From: Pseudomaricurvus alkylphenolicus
GTDB taxonomy: Bacteria; Pseudomonadota; Gammaproteobacteria; Pseudomonadales; Cellvibrionaceae
DNA length: 64,000 nucleotides
Direction: 5' to 3'
Assembly: GCF_011683955.1 (NCBI RefSeq)
Contig: NZ_JAAQPI010000001.1
Span: 372,001 to 436,000, forward strand
In this document: positions 55,492 to 63,967 of the stretch, piece by piece
Layout: every line of letters starts with the position of its first letter
Numbering within the stretch: the first letter of the stretch is position 1
Translations under genes and position numbers: made by a program
Notes under the pieces: generated by a model
The model's input: the letters and a program-made list of their open reading frames with translations, nothing else
The model's database searches: none
Told to the model about the DNA's origin: nothing

Positions 55492-56115
55492 GTGAATGAA
55501 GCAATCCACGGACATAAACCCGGCACTGCGGTAAGAAAAAAAGGCCAGGAAAAAGTTCGCAAGATACTCAACGCCGCCCGTGAAATTCTCGCCAATGAAG
55601 ATGACACACGGCTTTCCATGAGCAGCATTGCCGCTCAGGCGGGCATGCATCTAGCCAATGTTCAGTATTATTTCCCCACTTGGAGCGACATGGTGGAAGC
55701 AATATGTAATGACACCGCCAGTCGATATGAGGAGGAATATCAGCGAATCTATGACTCTACAGACGAGCCCAGAGAAAAGCTGCTTCGAATTGTTGAATAT
55801 TTAACCTACGACAACTGGGAAGCAGAAACGATCGGCTTTTTTACCCATTTGTGGTCGTTGTCCAGCCATGATGAAACAGCAGCCCGACATCACCACAATA
55901 TGTACGAATGGCAAATCTCTCAACTTGCCCAGATGATCTCTGAAGCCCAACCGGACCTAACCAAAAGGGATGCCAGAGAACAAGCCACCTTATTGATCTC
56001 AATGATTGATGGACTCATTGTCACAACTCGACCCGACAGCCTTAAGCCGGCCGCCAGGCGTCGGATTGTTGATAAGATCAAGGCAACCACCCTGTTTTTG
56101 ATCAATATCGATTGA
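55492..56115 (+). CDS. TetR-family regulator of the cupin/flavoprotein/TBDR unit
   Basis: Protein of 207 residues. The TetR HTH lies near residues 22-68 (KVRKILNAAREILANEDD; MSSIAAQAGMHLANVQYYFPTWSDMVEAI). The C-terminal part has a His cluster (TAARHHHNMYEW). The GTG at 55492 is the best start; its RBS is weak. It is divergent from the cupin gene and the two operator-like sites lie between, so it probably represses that unit and itself. Confidence 0.87.
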   Translation: MNEAIHGHKPGTAVRKKGQEKVRKILNAAREILANEDDTRLSMSSIAAQAGMHLANVQYYFPTWSDMVEAICNDTASRYEEEYQRIYDSTDEPREKLLRIVEYLTYDNWEAETIGFFTHLWSLSSHDETAARHHHNMYEWQISQLAQMISEAQPDLTKRDAREQATLLISMIDGLIVTTRPDSLKPAARRRIVDKIKATTLFLINID

Positions 56116-56199
56116 AATCGGTGTCTGTTCTGATTAGGGTTCGATTGAGCCCGAGCTTCCTTTATAAAACCCATCGAAGATAGCAGAGTATTTTGGCAA

Positions 56200-56220
56200 T
56201 GCCATATCGATGGTATGGCA
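56200..56220. other. Hairpin between convergent TetR and VF530-type genes
   Basis: TGCCATA and TATGGCA (7 bp) enclose 7 nt. It may mark the end of both transcripts, although no T-tract is present. Confidence 0.3.
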
Positions 56221-56258
56221 CTCGTCGCGCTTTGGGTGATCCAGCGCTTTGAATCAAC

Positions 56259-56645
56259 TCAGTCCTGAGAATCTGAAGGCTTCTTGCTCCGCCAGTTGCT
56301 CCACACATCCTGCTCGGTTTTTTTCTCTTTTGCCTCGATCACCGCCGGACTGCGGGGTTTCTGATCCATAGGCACAATCCGATCGCGAGGGGGCAATTGG
56401 TACTGTACATCGTCGGGTTTGGGTAATCGCTTGTACTTATAGAGGTAGAAGCTCTCTACTTTCTCTCTTGCCCAGGCAGTGCGGCGGAGAAATTTGAGGC
56501 TGGATTTGATGCTGGGATTGCTTTTAAAGCAGTTGATATTGATCGACTGGGCCAATACTTCCCAGCCGTAGTGTTCGACCAGTTCGGTTAACAGGGCCTC
56601 CAGCTTGACGCCATGCAGGGGGTTGTTACGCTGTTGTTCGGTCAT
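56259..56645 (-). CDS. VF530/DUF2132-family DNA-binding-like protein
   Basis: Protein of 128 residues. The conserved part ([62 protein letters not shown], split here by meaning as the NPLHG start and the WAREKVE helix) is the VF530 fold, known only structurally and thought to bind DNA. A charged tail with [13 protein letters not shown] follows. The ATG at 56645 is preferred; the frame runs on to 56678 without an RBS. It lies next to a histone-like gene on the same strand. Function unknown. Confidence 0.82.
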   Translation of the reverse strand: MTEQQRNNPLHGVKLEALLTELVEHYGWEVLAQSININCFKSNPSIKSSLKFLRRTAWAREKVESFYLYKYKRLPKPDDVQYQLPPRDRIVPMDQKPRSPAVIEAKEKKTEQDVWSNWRSKKPSDSQD

Positions 56646-56720
56646 AGAATCACCCAGTTTGGGGTCACCCCCATGCACACCACATTCGGCGGCACGGGGG
56701 CTACTTTATACCAAAACGGA

Positions 56721-57224
56721 TCAGGCAGCGGCTTTCGCAGCTTTGGCCTTACCCTTGGTACCGGTAGCAGCTTTGCGCTTCTTGGCAGCAGCAGCTTTCT
56801 TCTTCTCGGATGCAACAGCTTTCTTGGCCTGAGCGGCATCGTGCTTGGCAACGGCACCAGCGCGACCGGCAGCGACTTTTTGCGCACCTTTCACTTCAGT
56901 CAGAGCCTGCTTGGCGGCAGCCAGAGCTTGCTTGGCGACTTTAGCATCAGCGGTAGCAGCCTTTGCATCAGTACGCAGCTTGGCCAGCTGGTTCTTGGTC
57001 GCGGCAGTCGGCTTGGTCTTGTGCTTGGAACGAACGGCGTCCAGACGAGCCTTTACCTTGCTCTGCTTTTCACTCAGCTTCTTCGCAGCAGCCTGGGCCT
57101 TGGCAACGGCCTTCTCTCCTTCGGTAACCGCTTTGTCGCGGGCCTTACCGAGTTTGGCCTGGAGAGTCGCAATTTCTTTTTCCATTGCGGCGATTGGGTC
57201 TACTACTTTTTTTGCTTTTGGCAT
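56721..57224 (-). CDS. Histone H1-like Lys/Ala-rich protein (AlgP-like)
   Basis: Protein of 167 residues, almost all Ala, Lys, Val and Gln, with a predicted long coiled coil (residues about 10-100: KEIATLQAKLGKARDKAV...) and a Lys/Ala tail ending KGKAKAAKAAA. Such proteins (AlgP/AlgR3, H1-like) bind DNA without sequence specificity. AGGAA RBS before the ATG. It has its own promoter and NrdR-box-like sites upstream. The long plus-strand frame opposite is a composition shadow. Confidence 0.8.
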   Translation of the reverse strand: MPKAKKVVDPIAAMEKEIATLQAKLGKARDKAVTEGEKAVAKAQAAAKKLSEKQSKVKARLDAVRSKHKTKPTAATKNQLAKLRTDAKAATADAKVAKQALAAAKQALTEVKGAQKVAAGRAGAVAKHDAAQAKKAVASEKKKAAAAKKRKAATGTKGKAKAAKAAA

Positions 57225-57310
57225 GTAGGGTTCCTATGGGGTCCAAAAAGTTGAGTTTCTTTTAAACACATATTTACGGGCGACTACATCCAATCCGCCC
57301 GATGGCGCGG

Positions 57311-57339
57311 ATTATAGCCAGACCGGGCCCGATTGTGTA
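57311..57339 (-). promoter_or_regulatory. Promoter of the histone-like gene
   Basis: On the minus strand: -35 TACACA (57339-57334), 17-bp spacer, perfect -10 TATAAT (57316-57311). Start of transcription would be near 57304, giving a leader of about 80 nt. Confidence 0.65.
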
Positions 57340-57347
57340 GCTTTTGA

Positions 57348-57417
57348 ACACCATATATTGTGGTTAGGGGTGTTTAAAACCTCGATTTTTGGCAGACCCC
57401 ACCACTACATGTTGTGA
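57348..57417. promoter_or_regulatory. Two NrdR-box-like sites upstream of the histone-like gene
   Basis: ACACCATATATTGTGG (57348-57363) fits the NrdR consensus (CwATATwG-type core between ACA and TGT flanks) very well. CCACTACATGTTGTGA (57402-57417) fits less closely. The first lies 9 bp from the -35 box. They are 54 bp apart, which is longer than usual NrdR pairs. No ribonucleotide reductase gene is in the window. Confidence 0.4.
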
Positions 57418-57458
57418 TTTGCTCGAATTGCCGCTCTGATCAAGCAGCGACATTCTGT

Positions 57459-58370
57459 TTAATGCCAGCCTTCCAACAGATGGTGCAGCGGATCAGCCAA
57501 CCACAGCAGGGCAACGATGGTAATTGCCAATAACCCAAAGAGTCCGGGATTGGCTTTGGGAAACGGCGCCAGCAATGACTCCACTCGCAAGCGGGCATGG
57601 CTGTCGGCAAACGCACTGGCATGAGCGGGCGCCGCTTTTTGCCAACGCGCCAGTTTGACGATGACCTCAGCAACAGATTCCGGCCCGGCCTGGTCAGCTG
57701 CCGCCTGATCACAGGCTTTTTCACACAATAGCTGATGGTCGTCAAACAACCGACGAGACATGGGTTGCGGCAAAGGTGCCAGCAGCATGCCAATAAGGAT
57801 TCGACGCAAATTGTCGAGTCGTCGCTGGTGCGCTTTTTCATGGGCTAGAACAGTGACAACGTCCTGCTCACTGCATCGTTCGAGCAGCCCGCTGCTGAGA
57901 AAAATATCCGGCCGCCAGACACCCACGGTAAACGCGGCTACCTGAGAGTCTGGCAGTTCAAAAAAGCCCTGTCTCCGAACGCCGACGAACCGTAGCTGTT
58001 TGAGCAACCGCTGGGAGGGCAGATAAAGTTGTTGGATCTTCTGTATTAGCCGCCAAGCCACATAAAGTGCGACGCACAATGCCGGCCAAATCGCCAGGTT
58101 ATTCACAGGCCCGTGGGGTCGGCATAAACCGGAGTGGCAGTGTTCTACCACCAACCAACGGGCAACATCAGGCCAATAGAGGCTCGATACCAGCCAGACA
58201 CTGCCAACCAACGGTACAGCGGAATATAGCAGTAATAACAGACTGGCCTGGGGCGCGTGACCACCAATCACTGCCGATCGGATCACCGGATAGCACAAGC
58301 GTAGCAGGCAGGCCAACGCAAACCAGAGCCCCAATAACATCAGCGACACCGAGGCGAACCACTCAATCAT
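57459..58370 (-). CDS. M56-family membrane metallopeptidase (BlaR1/MecR1-like, no sensor domain)
   Basis: Protein of 303 residues with about four transmembrane segments (LMLLGLWFALACLLRL; LLLLLYSAVPLVGSVWLVS; LAIWPALCVALYVAW; GLLAITIVALLWLA). The zinc site is His177-Glu178-x-x-His181 (LAHEKAHQ) with Glu217 (CEKACDQ) as probable third ligand. BlaR1 carries a further extracellular penicillin-binding domain of about 250 residues, which is absent. The ATG at 58370 overlaps the BlaI stop by 8 bp; the frame before it reads through blaI and is not coding. It would cleave or trigger loss of the BlaI-type repressor on an unknown signal. Confidence 0.87.
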   Translation of the reverse strand: MIEWFASVSLMLLGLWFALACLLRLCYPVIRSAVIGGHAPQASLLLLLYSAVPLVGSVWLVSSLYWPDVARWLVVEHCHSGLCRPHGPVNNLAIWPALCVALYVAWRLIQKIQQLYLPSQRLLKQLRFVGVRRQGFFELPDSQVAAFTVGVWRPDIFLSSGLLERCSEQDVVTVLAHEKAHQRRLDNLRRILIGMLLAPLPQPMSRRLFDDHQLLCEKACDQAAADQAGPESVAEVIVKLARWQKAAPAHASAFADSHARLRVESLLAPFPKANPGLFGLLAITIVALLWLADPLHHLLEGWH

Positions 58371-58797
58371 GATCGCTCTCCTCCTGCTGTTCCAAGCGTT
58401 GCAGGCGCCGTTGGTGAATAAGCTGTTCCAACTGATCCAGCGTGTTGTCATCCATCCGATCCGCAAAGTCCACAAAGCTGGAAAGGATGGGTTCCAGACT
58501 GCCATTGTGCAGCTGCTTGATGACACCACCGATCAGGCGCCCCATCAATTCGGAGCGCTCGAGCTTGGGATGATAGAGATAGGCATGGCCCTGTTTTGTT
58601 CGAGTCAGTAAACCCTTGCGGAACAATCGCTCCAGAGTGGACTGCACCGTGCTGAGGCTGGAGCGTTGCTGCCGGGGCAGCGCAGCATGAATGTCTTTAG
58701 CCCCTTGACCAGGTGCGAGCCACAGGGCATCCATCACGGATAATTCCAACTCACCTAACTGCGGCAGAGCATTGACCTGGGTTTTACGTTTGAACAT
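58363..58797 (-). CDS. BlaI/MecI/CopY-family repressor
   Basis: Winged-helix repressor of 144 residues: LPQLGELELSVMDALWLAPGQGAKDIHAAL, RQQRSSLSTVQSTLERLFRKGLLTRTKQGHAYLYHP, then a helical dimerisation part. The ATG at 58797 follows AGAGAAAGAG; a GTG one codon earlier is possible. It forms a coupled pair with the M56 gene and is divergent from a TBDR gene, its probable target. The TACA-N-TGTA operators of classical BlaI were not found in the gap. Confidence 0.9.
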   Translation of the reverse strand: MFKRKTQVNALPQLGELELSVMDALWLAPGQGAKDIHAALPRQQRSSLSTVQSTLERLFRKGLLTRTKQGHAYLYHPKLERSELMGRLIGGVIKQLHNGSLEPILSSFVDFADRMDDNTLDQLEQLIHQRRLQRLEQQEESDHD

Positions 58798-59019
58798 CAC
58801 TCTTTCTCTATGACTGGCAATGACCGCCAGCTCTTAAAACCGATTGGCAATCGGCGCCGTCAAAACCCGACACACAAATCGAGAAATAACATAACCTATT
58901 GATAAATATACAATTTTTAATTGCCAACCAAAACAACGACATCTATGCTTTCAGTCCTTACCCGGCACCATAGCCGATTTTTGCTGCCCGTCAACCGGTA
59001 ACCACCTGTGGAGCACTTG

Positions 59020-61107
59020 ATGCGAACAACCCTACTCCGTTCAACGTTAGCCATAGCGGCTTTGAGCCACGGCCTGACTGCTCAGTCAGACTCGGCTCGC
59101 GACACTTCAGAATCCGACTCTATAGAGGAAATGGAGGTCACTGGCCGACAGGTTAATTTGATAGGTGCTTCGCAGAGTGCGTCCCAGGGTTTGGTGGGGC
59201 AGGAGGAAATCGCTATTCGCCCATTATTGCGTACCGGCGAAGTGCTTGAGCTGGTACCCGGTATGGTGGTGACACAGCACAGCGGCACCGGTAAAGCTAA
59301 TCAGTATTTTCTTCGCGGTTTCAATCTCGACCACGGTACCGACTTTGCCACCTTTATCGATGGCATGCCCATCAATATGCGCAGCCATGGCCACGGGCAG
59401 GGTTATACGGATCTGAACTTTGTTATCCCGGAGACCATCGAAACCCTTGCCTATAAAAAAGGCGCCTACTACGCCGATGTTGGAGATTTCAGTGGCGCCG
59501 GCAGCGCCGCCATGCAGACCTTCACACAACGGAATCAGGGGCAAGCGGAAATCTCGTTGGGAGAGGACAGTTACGGTCGTTTACTGCTCACCGATAGCAT
59601 GGCTGCCGCGGGTGGTCATCTGCTCTATGCAGTTGAGCACAATCGCTACCAGGGCCCCTGGAAGGATGTCGATGAGGATCTGGACAAAACCAATGTGTTG
59701 TTAAAACACACTCGGCCCTGGCTCAACGGCGAGTTGAGTCTCGCCTTTATGGGCTACGACAACCGCTGGAACAGTGCAGATCAAATTCCGCATAGAGCGG
59801 TCAGGCAACATATCATTGATGAGTTGGGGTCTATTGATGACTCTGCCGGCGGAGAGTCCAGTCGCTATAGTGTCAACGCCCAATGGAAAAACCAGCAGTG
59901 GCAGTGGTCGGCCTATGCCATTCGTTACGATATGAATTTATGGTCAAACTTTACCTACCACTTGGACGACTCTGTTAACGGTGATCAGTTTGAACAGGCG
60001 GACAAACGCTGGATCTACGGCGGAGCCATTCACTATCAATTTGAACTGCAATCGCTGTTCGGAAAACCGATGCGCAATCGGCTGGGAGTCGAACTTCGCT
60101 ACGACGATATCGACGAAGTTGCCCTGTACAAAACTCAAGGTCGGCAACGCCTGGGCACGGTAAGACGCGATGCCATCAATGAGTTCAGTATCGGTGCTTA
60201 CTGGGAAAATCAGCTGCAGTGGTCAAAAGATCTGAAGACAATTATCGGGCTGCGTCATGACCGTTTCGATTTTGAAGTGGACAACCTCGCCGGTAACAAT
60301 ACCTTCGGCATTGATCTCAATGGCAACAGTGGCAACGAACAGGACGCCTTGACCTCATTAAAAGCCAGCATCGTTTATACGCTGAATCGCAACTGGGAAA
60401 CCTATGCATCCATCGGCGAAGGATTTCACTCCAACGATGCCCGCGGCACAACCATTACGGTTGATCCCGCCAATGGCGCCGGGGTAGATGCCGTTGATCC
60501 CCTGGTTGGCTCACTGGGTTACGAAGTGGGTTTTCGTGGATTTATCACCGAGCGGCTGAATACCTCACTGGCGCTGTGGCATCTGGAACTCGACAACGAA
60601 CTGCTGTTTGTCGGCGATGCCGGTAATACTGAAACAAGCCGTGAATCCGAACGTCAGGGGCTGGAATTCACGGCTTATTTTCGCCTGAATGAGCATTGGA
60701 ATCTCGATCTGGAATACGCTTACACAGATGCCGAATTCTCCGATTCAAGTCCCGACGGCAATCATATTCCCGGTGCCGTTGAGCATGTGTGGCAAGCCGG
60801 CATTAATGCGCAGTTCCACAACGGCTGGTTTGGCAGCCTGCGTTTGCGATACTTCGGTGAGCGTCCCCTGGAAGAAAGCGGTGACATAACTTCGGACAGC
60901 ACAACCGTTGCCAACCTTCGGCTGGGCTACAAGCGCGGCCCCCTGACTCTGGAAGCTGATGTATTGAATCTGTTCGACAGCAATGATCACGACATCGACT
61001 ATTTTTACGAGTCACGGCTTTCCAATGAAGTGAACGCAGTGGAGGACGTTCACTACCATCCACTCGAACCCAGAACGGTGAGAGTGTCAGCCAAATATCG
61101 TTACTAG
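59020..61107 (+). CDS. TonB-dependent receptor, possibly BlaI/M56-controlled
   Basis: Protein of 695 residues; the ATG at 59020 is chosen over GTG 59008 because GGAG then sits at correct distance. Signal peptide LLRSTLAIAALSHGLTA-Q, then EEMEVTGRQ, plug with QYFLRGFNLDHGTDFATFIDGMPINMRSHGHGQGYTDLNF and ETIETLAYKKGAYYADVGDFSGAGSA; barrel ends VRVSAKYRY. The His-rich plug loop could bind a metal, but no known metal-receptor family was recognised. Divergent from blaI across 222 bp. Confidence 0.88.
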   Translation: MRTTLLRSTLAIAALSHGLTAQSDSARDTSESDSIEEMEVTGRQVNLIGASQSASQGLVGQEEIAIRPLLRTGEVLELVPGMVVTQHSGTGKANQYFLRGFNLDHGTDFATFIDGMPINMRSHGHGQGYTDLNFVIPETIETLAYKKGAYYADVGDFSGAGSAAMQTFTQRNQGQAEISLGEDSYGRLLLTDSMAAAGGHLLYAVEHNRYQGPWKDVDEDLDKTNVLLKHTRPWLNGELSLAFMGYDNRWNSADQIPHRAVRQHIIDELGSIDDSAGGESSRYSVNAQWKNQQWQWSAYAIRYDMNLWSNFTYHLDDSVNGDQFEQADKRWIYGGAIHYQFELQSLFGKPMRNRLGVELRYDDIDEVALYKTQGRQRLGTVRRDAINEFSIGAYWENQLQWSKDLKTIIGLRHDRFDFEVDNLAGNNTFGIDLNGNSGNEQDALTSLKASIVYTLNRNWETYASIGEGFHSNDARGTTITVDPANGAGVDAVDPLVGSLGYEVGFRGFITERLNTSLALWHLELDNELLFVGDAGNTETSRESERQGLEFTAYFRLNEHWNLDLEYAYTDAEFSDSSPDGNHIPGAVEHVWQAGINAQFHNGWFGSLRLRYFGERPLEESGDITSDSTTVANLRLGYKRGPLTLEADVLNLFDSNDHDIDYFYESRLSNEVNAVEDVHYHPLEPRTVRVSAKYRY

Positions 61108-61153
61108 TAGAGCCGCGAATTCTCCTTGAATGTTAAAGGAAAGCTACGGGGCA

Positions 61154-61960
61154 TTATTTGGAGATTGCACTTCGTTTGGAACGCGGCCTGACCATTAGTA
61201 GCCCCAGCACTAACAACACGATGGTTGAAGGTAAAGATACAGGTTCCACAGAATGGAACACAAATGGCATCTGGGACGGAGGATCGAATCCACCCGGAGA
61301 ACCCGAATTCGGGATGCCATTCGTCAAGGCAAAGGGTTCGGGGAAAAATATGCCTTCATCCAAACCAAACCAGTTGGCCGGAAACGCAGTTTGCAACAGG
61401 AAAGTGGATTGATCATGAAAAAGCTGCTCATTGTCACTTTGCCGTGTAAAAACCAACAAAGGCATGACTGGCAAGGTAGCCAAGAAAGTGCCTCCTTCGT
61501 TGGAGGTTCTTTCGATCGTCATTTGCCCTAAGGGCTGAGGGACGGACGACGGCAAAGTAATATCCAGCATCCAATCCTGAGTTTGTCCACCAACGTCAAC
61601 CTGAAAAGGCTCTACTGAACGCAAACTTAACGCGACTATCTCGATATCAACAGTGGCCGTATCACCAATATTGGAAAGAACGATATCTTCTTTTCGTCTC
61701 ACGATGGTGTCGGGGTCGCCCAAACCCTCCAGCTCAATAAGAGGGGGAGAGAAAGGACCAAAGAACGGATCCGCGAAGTTGGGGTTGGGAGCAAAAAAAC
61801 CGGCTGGAAGTTGAGGGGGATTGAACTCGATAAACGTGGGCGTCTGCGTATCCAGGTGCGTATTACCCATGGGGATAGTATTGGCAGAGGTCAACGTGGC
61901 CAGTCCCAACAGAATTATCGACAGCAACGTCGCGAGTATTCGTGTATTCCGCTTGCACAT
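61154..61960 (-). CDS. Secreted protein with PEP-CTERM-like C-terminal sorting signal
   Basis: Protein of 268 residues. N-terminal signal peptide (ILATLLSIILLGLATLTSA). The middle is Pro/Phe-rich, with a beta-sandwich look (TVDIEIVALSLRSVEPFQVDVGG) and no known catalytic motif. The C-terminus has the three-part form of PEP-CTERM-like anchors: EPVSLPST, hydrophobic IVLLVLGLLMV and basic RPRSKR. Such proteins are handled by an exosortase, which is not in the window. Role unknown; possible extracellular-matrix protein. Confidence 0.7.
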   Translation of the reverse strand: MCKRNTRILATLLSIILLGLATLTSANTIPMGNTHLDTQTPTFIEFNPPQLPAGFFAPNPNFADPFFGPFSPPLIELEGLGDPDTIVRRKEDIVLSNIGDTATVDIEIVALSLRSVEPFQVDVGGQTQDWMLDITLPSSVPQPLGQMTIERTSNEGGTFLATLPVMPLLVFTRQSDNEQLFHDQSTFLLQTAFPANWFGLDEGIFFPEPFALTNGIPNSGSPGGFDPPSQMPFVFHSVEPVSLPSTIVLLVLGLLMVRPRSKRSAISK

Positions 61961-62095
61961 GACCTATTCTCCGGAGTTTACCAGTTAGGTGTGGAAAACT
62001 ACGCATATTCCACACCGCAGAAAGGGTCCTGCTATCTAATGGTCTGTTTTCTTTTGAAAAGATTTTTTTACGACTTTTTCAGACTGGGGTTTATA

Positions 62096-62128
62096 CGGGA
62101 CAGTGTCAAATGTTTTGACACTGTCCCG
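62096..62128. repeat. Perfect 15-bp inverted repeat downstream of hcp
   Basis: CGGGACAGTGTCAAA and TTTGACACTGTCCCG pair perfectly around TGT. It lies 58 bp after the hcp stop and 136 bp before the PEP-CTERM-like gene, both on the minus strand. No T-tract follows, so it looks more like a mobile REP-type palindrome than a standard terminator. It is unrelated in sequence to copies A-D. Confidence 0.7.
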
Positions 62129-62185
62129 GAACATAACCACAAGGTTTTCTTATTTAGTTGGTACGTGAGTACAATTTAAAACCGT

Positions 62186-63847
62186 TCACGAGGCCTTGAG
62201 AATGGCCTCCATATCCTGCTGTGCATTACCGGTGGGTTTCAAATCAAACGTCTCCACCAGGAAGTTCACCACGGTCGGTGACAGATACGGTGGAAGCGAG
62301 GGGCCCAGATGGATATTCTTGATGCCCAACGCCAGCAGACTCAATAAAACGGCGGCCGCTTTTTGCTCAAACCAGCTCACGATCAAAGTCAGTGGCAAAT
62401 CATTCACCTCACAGTCGAACGCGTCCGCTAGAGCCACCGCGATTTGAATGGCTGAGTAGGCATCGTTGCACTGACCGACGTCCAGCAAACGGGGAATGCC
62501 ACCAATGTCGCCGTGCTGTTGTTTGTTAAAACGGAATTTACCGCAGCCAAGGGTGAGCATTACGGTGTCATCCGGCGTCTGCTCGGCAAACTCGGTAAAG
62601 TAATTGCGACCCGGTTTGGCACCGTCGCAGCCACCGATCAGGAAGAAGTGTTTGATGGCTCCGGATTTGACCCCGTCAATCACCTTGTCCGCCGCTCCTA
62701 AAACACTGTTGCGGGCAAAACCGACGGAAACAAATTGTTCGATCTGATCTTCCGCAAAACCCGGCTGCGCCACAGCCGCTTCGATCAGGGGAGCGAAGTT
62801 GCGGTTTTCGATATGACCAATACCGTTCCAGCCCACAGGCCCGGCAGTGAATATGCGCTCCTGATAGCCGCCGACGTTAGGGTTAAGCAAGCAGTTGGAC
62901 GTCATCAGTATTGCGCCGGGAAAGTTGGCAAACTCTTTTTGCTGATCTTGCCAGGCGCCACCGTAATTACCCACCAGATGAGAGTATGCCTTCAGTTCCG
63001 GGTAACCGTGAGCGGGTAGCATTTCACCGTGGGTGTAAATGTTAATACCTTTGCCTTCGATCTGCTTCAGCAGCTCGTGAAGATCTTGCAGATCGTGACC
63101 TGACACCAGAATCGCTTTGCCTTTTACCGGTGTGACACGAACTTGCGTCGGAACGGGATGACCAAAGCGATCAGTGTTGCCTTCGTCCAGCAACGCCATC
63201 ACTTTCAGATTCAGATTACCAATGCCCATCGCTGCTTCGATCAGCGCATTCAGCTCCTGGGATTTACTGGCGATAAAATCCATATACTGGTGAATGCCGG
63301 CATAGATTTCTTCGCTCTCTTTTCCAACCTCCAACGCGTGGGTGTAGTAGGCACAACACCCCTTGAGGCCGTAAATCAGCAGGCACTGCATAGCAAAAAT
63401 ATCTTCGTGGGTGTCGCCCTGGGCGATGCTGGCAATATGGGCCTGAGCCTGAAGCGCCTGGCGGTTAAGCGCGGTGGGCAACCAGGTGGCTGGTCCATGG
63501 AGTTCTTGCGCAGCCTGCCCTGCGGCTTCAGCAGCTTCGGTATAGAGGTTTCGGGCTTTGGCACGGACTTCGATCGCCTCTCCAATCAACTCGACAAAGC
63601 GGTCGGCGTCGAAGTTAACGTTTGTCAATGTGGTAAAAAACGCAGGCGCCACAAAGTGGTCGACGTCTGCATCGGCGGCGCCCAGGGCGCGGGCGCGATG
63701 GGCATACATACTGATCCCCATCAGAATGTAATTGAGCAGATCCTGCAGGTCGGCGGTTTCCGCTTCTTTGCCACACAACCCCCGGCTCAGCTGGCAACCC
63801 GGGTTATTATCACGATTCTGAGTTTGCTCGCATTGGATGCAAAACAT
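62186..63847 (-). CDS. hcp: Hybrid cluster protein/hydroxylamine reductase, class II
   Basis: Protein of 553 residues. The N-terminal cysteines Cys3, Cys6, Cys18 and Cys25 fit C-x2-C-x11-C-x6-C, the class II pattern that binds a [2Fe-2S] cluster. Hybrid-cluster residues lie in the second half (LIGGCDGAKPGRNYF, LGCGKFRF, VGQCNDAYSA). Hcp reduces NO to N2O and hydroxylamine to ammonia in nitrosative stress. The usual partner Hcr is not downstream. RBS-like AGAGAG; ATG start. An FNR/Dnr-type box lies upstream. Confidence 0.95.
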   Translation of the reverse strand: MFCIQCEQTQNRDNNPGCQLSRGLCGKEAETADLQDLLNYILMGISMYAHRARALGAADADVDHFVAPAFFTTLTNVNFDADRFVELIGEAIEVRAKARNLYTEAAEAAGQAAQELHGPATWLPTALNRQALQAQAHIASIAQGDTHEDIFAMQCLLIYGLKGCCAYYTHALEVGKESEEIYAGIHQYMDFIASKSQELNALIEAAMGIGNLNLKVMALLDEGNTDRFGHPVPTQVRVTPVKGKAILVSGHDLQDLHELLKQIEGKGINIYTHGEMLPAHGYPELKAYSHLVGNYGGAWQDQQKEFANFPGAILMTSNCLLNPNVGGYQERIFTAGPVGWNGIGHIENRNFAPLIEAAVAQPGFAEDQIEQFVSVGFARNSVLGAADKVIDGVKSGAIKHFFLIGGCDGAKPGRNYFTEFAEQTPDDTVMLTLGCGKFRFNKQQHGDIGGIPRLLDVGQCNDAYSAIQIAVALADAFDCEVNDLPLTLIVSWFEQKAAAVLLSLLALGIKNIHLGPSLPPYLSPTVVNFLVETFDLKPTGNAQQDMEAILKAS

Positions 63848-63953
63848 AATGCTTCTCTCTGTTGGCTAATACTTATTTAGTTGTATTCACTTTCTTTGAC
63901 GGAGAGCACCATATAGTCAAATCTTCGCTTTGCGTGCACAGATTGCTCCATTT

Positions 63954-63967
63954 TTGACCCAGATCAA
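63954..63967 (-). promoter_or_regulatory. FNR/Dnr-type box upstream of hcp
   Basis: On the minus strand TTGAT-CTGG-GTCAA, nine of ten consensus bases of TTGAT-N4-ATCAA. It is about 113 bp upstream of the hcp ATG. In E. coli and pseudomonads hcp is controlled by FNR- or Dnr-type regulators, so activation under oxygen limitation or by NO is expected. Confidence 0.7.

Noticed and set aside
56613-57254. 213-codon plus-strand frame rich in Ser, Leu and Gly
   Set aside because: Mirror of the Lys/Ala-rich histone-like gene; the low-complexity product is explained by the antisense of Lys/Ala codons.
58798-59019. Classical BlaI operator in the blaI/TBDR gap
   Set aside because: I could not find TACA-N-TGTA palindromes; the AT-rich stretch at 58890-58920 is not convincing.
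62096-62128. Intrinsic terminator of hcp
   Set aside because: Strong stem but no T-tract on the minus strand after it; called a repeat instead.
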